NCBI GenBank assembly: GCA_016748015.1
Contig: JAAOMT010000366.1
Coordinates: 4,334 to 68,333, forward strand
Direction: 5' to 3'
DNA length: 64,000 nt
Origin: Geosiphon pyriformis
Taxonomy: Eukaryota > Glomeromycota > Glomeromycetes > Archaeosporales > Geosiphonaceae
Shown: positions 57,601-64,000 of the stretch, one piece after another
Layout: the number at the start of each line of letters is the position of its first letter
Position numbering within the stretch: position 1 is the stretch's first letter
Position numbers and translations under genes: made by a program
The notes under the pieces: model-generated
The model's database searches: none
What the model saw: the letters and a program-made list of their open reading frames with translations, nothing else
What the model was told of the DNA's origin: nothing

Positions 57601-60600
57601 AATATTATATCTTTAATATATAAATTTCAATTTATATTTTAAATAAATAAACTGTTTACTATTTTTAAACTAAAATTAAATTTTTAATAAATATATTGTA
57701 TTAATTTATATATATTTTTAATAAAATACTAAAAATTTCAAAAATAATATAATTATTTACCAAAATATACTGCTTTTATAAAGACACAAAAAAACACAGA
57801 ATAAAAAAACCACTTTATTTACAAACATATTTGTTTTCTTGTTCTTTTCAATTTTAAAATATTTTTTAATTTTAAACCAAATAATTAAAATATTTTTATT
57901 ATTTAACAAATTGGCTATATGTTGTTTTTTAATTCAATAATAATAATAAAAGTCAGATATAATCAAAAAATTTTTAGCACTATAAATATTTAAATTATTT
58001 AATTATTAAAATAAATTATTACTATATTAAAAATTAATATATTAAAAAACTAAAACTATAATCTGTAATTTACTTAGTATTAATAAAATTAGATTTTAAA
58101 TACTAATTTTTATTTTAAATTTAATTTAGCAAAATAAGCTGTCATATTATAAACAATCTTTGGTAAATTTAATTTTTTAATAATTTATATATAAAAACAT
58201 TTATAATATTAAAATTTACTTTATGTAATTTTTTTTGTAATAATCTAAAATCATTTAAACTGCAAACATCTTACAAAAAAAGTCAAAAACTACACAAAAA
58301 AAACTATAACAAAGGTATTTATATGTATAAATTTAGTAATTAATTTAAAGCAATAAAATATAAAGTCTTTTAAATCTAATTTTTTTTATTTGTAAAATAT
58401 TTTTTAATTAATAAAATTGTTTTTTTTTTATAAAAATTTGTTTTTAAGAGCTATTTTAAACTGTTTTAACAAATAAACTACTTCATAATAGAATAATATA
58501 TTTAAAATATTAAACATTGAAAATTTATTAGAGTTACAAAAAACATTAAATTATTTTTTAATTTATACTTATTTAAACAATTTTAAGTTATATAAAAAAA
58601 TATAAGACTTTAATTAATAAGTTTTCAAACAAATTAGTTTTAAGTTTTAATTTTTTTTTTTGATTATAATATTTTATTTATAATGAATACTTTTTAAAAT
58701 AAAACTAAACTAAAAGATTTATTTAATAATAAACTACAAAATAACTACTACTAAATACATAAATTATTTATATTAAATTGTTTTTTTAATACCAAATTTA
58801 AAAAAAATTTAATATTTAAGTAAATTTTAGCCAAACTAAATTTTAAAAAACTTTTAAAAATAAAAAAATATTTAAATATTTATAAAATTTCCTCTTTTTT
58901 GCAATAAAAATTGGTAAATTACTATTAAATAAAATAATTTTTTTAATATTTTAATTGATTAAAATAGCTAATGTTTTATTATTATTAATTAAAATATTAT
59001 TAATATTAAAAAATTTGTTTGTAATTTTAAAATATATTAAATAAAAAATTAGTTAATTATTATTTAATTAAATTATTTTTTTTATTACTATTTTAATAAG
59101 TAAAGTTCAATTGTTATCTAATACATAAAACAAAACTAAATGGTTTAAACTAAATATAATTCATGTTTTTACAATATATAACTAATTACTCAGACCAACA
59201 AAACAATACTTAATACTTATATTAATATATATATTATTATTTAAACCAGAAAAAAAAGAACACAGCTTGTATTTACCAAAACTAACTGCAAAAAATTCTA
59301 TAATATCAAACAATTAAACTATTTTATTAAACAACATAAACATCATATTATAAAACAAAGTTAATACCAAACTATTATTCTTGATCAATTTAGCCTTCTT
59401 TATATCTACTTTATATTTGGATTTTATAAGTTATGTCTTAGTATAATACAATTCTACTAATTGTTTTACATATTTAATAATAATAAAAGCAATCTTTTTT
59501 TTCTTATCAAAAACTATAACAGCTTCTATATACTAGTTTTTTATCACAAATCTCTTGCAAATTATTGCATATAAGTTTATATTTGAAAAACATCTAAAAA
59601 GTGTCTGTAAAATAACAGAAAAAGATAGACTATAAACATTCACCAAAAAAACTTACTGTTTAGAAATCTTTGCCAAAATTTTTTTTCACACACAATTATT
59701 TTTAGCACAAGTAAATATATGATCTGATAACTCTATTTTATTACACAGCAAATACAGCATACTTGAATACACTTTATTATACAATTTTTTTCTAATCACT
59801 ACTGACAATTATCTATGTATTACTTTTATTAAGTATATATACAGATTGGCAGATTTTCTATCAATAAACCCAAAAAATATATGTAAATTAGAGTGTTAAA
59901 TTTTCACAATAGCTAATTAATACATCTTCCTAATTAGTGCATTTGAAATTATATTTTAATTAGAACTAGTTTCTCATTAAATATAACAAATAAATTTGTA
60001 TAAATTGTAAACAAAATAACAAATATTATCAGATATAACTGTGTTTTAAACTATTCTAAAACATTTATGCATTTCAGTCAGCAAAAAAAAGAAAAGTAAG
60101 CAGTCTTGTTTGTTATTATATTAGTGTAAATATTGCCTGAAATTTCCAAATAACTTTTAATTTTCATCTAATTAATAAAAAGATTCTTATCTTTGATCAA
60201 ATTAACAATATACTTTTTTTTATCCAGTATTGATTATAAAAGTCCAGTGTAATAAACAAAATATTAGTCATATATGTATTAATAGCAGCTTGACTATTTA
60301 AATACAAGACCAGCATACAGAAAAATAAAACATATTCTAAAAACAAAATAATAGTCTGTAATTTAACTATTGTAAATAACAAAATTTTATACATCTTAAT
60401 ATTAATACTCATATTTACAATAAAAAAATAAACTGCTGCTTTACTAATAATTTCAATAGAATCCAGCATATTTTAAAAACCTATCTATATAAACTTTAAT
60501 AAAATTAGATTAAATTTTATGTAAACACTTTTATATATCAGAAAATTTTTTATAATTCAGAATATTTAAGTTATATAAACCACTAATATTAACAAAATTA

Positions 60601-61700
60601 ACCACTAAAAAACTTTTATCATCCAAAAACTTTAATGTCAACTTGAATCAGTAAAATATGAAGCCTTTAGGATCTAATTTTTTTTATTAACAAAACATCT
60701 TCTAATTTATTATATTATCTTTTTTGTTCAAAAATTTGTTATTAAACACAATTTTAAACTACTTTAAAAAATAAAAAAAACTATAGTACATGATTTTTCT
60801 TAAGATATCTAACATTAAAAATCTACTAAGACTATAAAATATATTGAACAAATTGTTTATTAAGAATAAATTATTGTTCAGAAAAATTTTTATCATTCCA
60901 ACCAAAAAATTATTTACAGAACTAACATATAACTTAACAAAAAACTGCAAAAAATTCAAAGAAGCTTACTCCAAAATCTGTAAATCCAAAAATTTTTAAT
61001 CAAATAAATGTCTAAGAATATCTAAAACATTAAAAAAGATAAATAAAAAAGCCAACTTTTCTTTAAACTATATTTGCTTAAAAAGTTTCAAATTATATAA
61101 AAAGAGATTATATAAAGCTTTATTCAAAATAACTTTGTAAAAAAACTATTCTAAAATACTTTTTATTATTTATTTTTTGTCAAAGCAAAAATTTTTCATA
61201 CACTGTTTAATAGTCTTCCTAATTGTTATATTCTCTAATATCTTTAATTTCTTCATAATTTTGGCAATAAGCAATTTCAATTTGAAAAATTTCAATAATT
61301 GTTTGTTCTTTAAGTAATTATATTTACTATAACAATATCTAGAAAACATTATATTAGCAGACTATTCTATAATCTTTCTTAATACTTTCCATATTGTTTC
61401 TAAATTATCACTATTTTTTGTTTTTCTAATCATATTTAATACTACTAACAGTTCATTAAAAAAACACTTCTTAAATTTTACTTATTTGATCTTATCTGCA
61501 TTTTTTATTTTGAACTTCCATTGATTTTTATTGGCCTGCTTGCAAATGCTATTAAGACAAATATTTAAAAGCTATCTAAACAAACTAAAATTAAAACTGT
61601 TTTGTAATTCATATTAAAAAACTCAAACACATTATTAACTTTGTGGTCTATAACTGCAGAATCTAAGTTTTTATTCACAAATACAAAATTTATTACTTTT
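54640..61700. other. AT desert, no supported gene
   Basis: About 7 kb with extreme AT content and no credible frame, tRNA or transposon end. From about 59.2 kb C becomes clearly more frequent than G on the + strand, while the 55-59 kb part shows little of either. Confidence 0.6.
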
Positions 61701-61720
61701 TCAACACCTCTAAAATTGTT

Positions 61721-63773
61721 TTAAGTAGAATTTTTAACTAATAAATACCTATTAAATAAATAAATTAAACTCATATTCAAGCAAAATTTGAAACTTACAC
61801 TTTTTTTGAATTTGTTTTTATTGAAATTCTTATTCAAAACCACAAAAGTGCTAAAATTAATTGTTTTGGTCATAAAAAAATTGATTTTCAATGTCTGCTC
61901 AAATCTAGTCTTAAAAAAAACACCAGTATACAACCCCAAAACTATAACTGAAAGCTTATTTTTAAACAAAAATTAAATTAAAATAATTTTGTTTAGAATT
62001 TTATCAATTTTTGAAACATAATAAATCAAAAAACTGTTTATAATAATTGTCATACTAGTACTAAAAAAATTTATATTTAGAATAAACATAAAAATTCAAA
62101 TCTCATCAAACTTATTCATAATTCATGACCTAATATTAAATCTTAATTTTGTTTTTATAATAATAGAAATTATGTTATTCAAGTCTATATGCTAATAAAC
62201 AATATTATTTTGTTTAACAGAAACATTAATACCATAAATATTATACATAGCAATTTTCTAGATCAGATTAGTTATTGTTAAATAAAAGTGTCTAAACCCA
62301 AACTTTTATTTTTTATTTTGATCAGCAAACTTATAACCATTTTTAACAGATTGTTTATATTGTTTTCCAATTTAGAAATGATTGACAGATTAAAAAATTC
62401 TGTTTCTATAATAGTTTTATTACTAATAGTTATATTTGAACTCTTATTTATTATTGTATTTGTCTCTTAATTCTGTAATAAAAAGATTATTAACAACTAA
62501 CATTCAGAATTAAACTGGAAAATTATTGGTTCAAGTGTGTTTACCCTCTTAGCTAACTTATTAACTTGCTTTGCAAGATTAATAAAACTGTATTCAAAAG
62601 CAGCAATTTTCTTACTTATTTTTAATATAATTAACAGAAAAAGTTTTTTTTTTGAGAAAAAGCCAACTTTTAAGAAACTATTTTGCACAAAAAAAGAAAG
62701 AAACAAAAAACTACTAACAACTTAAGTCTAAGTTTTTTTATTAAATAAAATTGAATGAGCAATTAGCATTTGTTTTTTTTTTATATATTTGCTAAACAAA
62801 TTTGATTCTAAAAATTAACCACTCTTTTATTATAACTAACTAGATTTCTACTTACTGAGCACATACCAAAAACATGATTTAATTGTTTATATTAAGCATA
62901 ACAGACCAAAAAAAAACCAGTCTGCTGCAAATTTACATTCTTAAAAATTGGAGCAGAATTAACAATAGTATTCTTTAATACTTTATTAACAAAACTAATC
63001 ACAGTATATTTGTTATATATATAAGAACTCAAATTATAACCAATAGAGCAAATTTTTTTATTATAAGATACTAATAGATTAAAGAAATTATAAACATTTA
63101 TTCTAACTAGTAAAGTATAAAGCAAAGCTTAATAATAATTTCTAACTATTTATATTTATTTTTTATTAATAGTCAATATCATATGTACAAAAATTTTTCT
63201 TATAAAAACTAATTATTTAAATATAACTAAACCAGTAATTTCAAATAATTCAAACTTTATTAAAGTTTTTTGCCAAAGACTAATAAGTTGTATTTTAATT
63301 GATATTACTTTGCCAAATTTAGAAAAACTAATTCCATAATTAATTTAAGAATATCTATTAGAATTTTTTTAATGATTATTTCTTAATTTGTATAACTGTT
63401 TATTTTTCTAACATTATTATTAATCAGAATTTTTTTACAGATTGCTATTTTTTTAGCCTTTTTTAAGTTCTATTCAGATATAAAAAATAACTTAATAATT
63501 CCTAAAAATTTTGAGAGAGTGAAAATCATCAATACAATAATATTTTTTTTTTATAATTATTAACTTATCTTCAGAAGTTTTTTCAAGCATAGCAGAAAGT
63601 TTAATATCCAAAGCAAAAAAATTTACAACTTTAAAATTTTGTTTTTTTAAAACATATGATCTAATCAATGGCAATTGCTTAAAGCCAACAAACTTAGAAG
63701 ATAAAAGCACTAAAACATTGTTATTATTATTCAAATTGTTAAATAAAGGTGTTGTTAATAGATAATTTAACAC
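61721..63773 (-). other. Possible strand-biased coding relic
   Basis: Four - strand open frames of 69-93 codons follow each other (63773-63492, 63125-62892, 62706-62497, 61969-61721) in DNA where the - strand is richer in G than C. One (SKKIAAFEYSFINLAKQVNK, then LAKRVNTLE) has heptad spacing like a coiled coil. Codons are T-rich and no domain is recognised. It may be an old element worn down by C-to-T change, or chance in AT-rich DNA. I do not call genes here. Confidence 0.2.
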
Positions 63774-64000
63774 ATATATTTAAATGTAAATCTTTCTTAG
63801 TATGATTTTATTTATATTTTCATTGCTTATAGAAGTGTCTAAATCTGTATAATTGATTTTTTTTGTAATTGTGTTTTTTATATTTTTTATATTCAAGAGA
63901 TTACTAATACTATTTACTATACTACTAATATTGCTCTTTTAAAATACTACAGATTTAATATTAAAGCTTCCAAAATCTACTAAATTTAAAAAATTAGCAG

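Noticed and set aside
1-64000. tRNA genes, CRISPR arrays, bacterial operon signals
   Set aside because: Looked for TTCGANTC-like T-arms with paired stems and regular spacer arrays; none convincing, and the window is eukaryotic. A tRNA scan would be decisive.

Overview
The window is nuclear DNA of an AT-rich filamentous fungus. It is most likely an arbuscular mycorrhizal fungus (Glomeromycotina). The evidence is short GT-AG introns of about 65-100 nt, decayed protein kinase-Sel1 repeat genes of the type expanded in that group, a multi-domain Crinkler-like kinase gene, many dead Tc1/mariner and pogo transposons, and a landscape of small gene islands inside very AT-rich deserts. A 20-N assembly gap lies at 13679-13698. 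Assignment to Glomeromycotina is inference; no rRNA gene long enough for taxonomy is present.

Layout. 0-1 kb: tail of a dead Tc1 transposase. 1.2-6 kb: AT-rich, no supported gene. 6.1-7.6 kb (-): decayed kinase-Sel1 gene. 8-13 kb: AT-rich, one doubtful ORF. 13.3-14.9 kb: repeat block with a 68-bp tandem repeat, the gap, a degenerate piece of large-subunit rRNA, a 40-bp minisatellite and a G-rich tandem repeat. 15.1-15.7 kb: small Tc1-type element with perfect TA duplications. 16.4-17.4 kb (-): decayed gene of unknown family. 19.4-21.6 kb (-): a well-supported four-exon gene for a 573-aa coiled-coil / nuclease-like / kinase protein. 22-25 kb: gene fragments, a Harbinger-type MITE and a 20-bp-period repeat. 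25-29 kb: AT desert.

29-54.6 kb is a lipase neighbourhood. Five class-3 lipase genes share one four-exon structure: A (29.0-30.3, -), B (36.1-37.4, +, dead), C (42.9-44.4, -), D (45.1-46.4, -) and E (53.3-54.6, +, one stop). A sixth relic, F, lies at about 32.0-32.3 kb. A and B lie in an inverted duplication. In A, B, C and E the catalytic Ser of the GxSxG elbow is replaced by Gly; only D keeps it. The catalytic Asp and His regions are kept in all five copies, so the family looks like secreted proteins that are largely pseudoenzymes.

Between the lipases are a second kinase-Sel1 relic (40.4-41.5 kb), two Tc1 relics and a pogo/Tigger relic. At 49241-49372 (-) is a 43-codon ORF with its own TATA box, ending in Cys-Ser-Ile-Met. 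This is a CaaX box, as in fungal lipopeptide pheromone precursors, and is the most interesting single observation. From 54.7 kb to the end the sequence is AT desert with no gene I can support.
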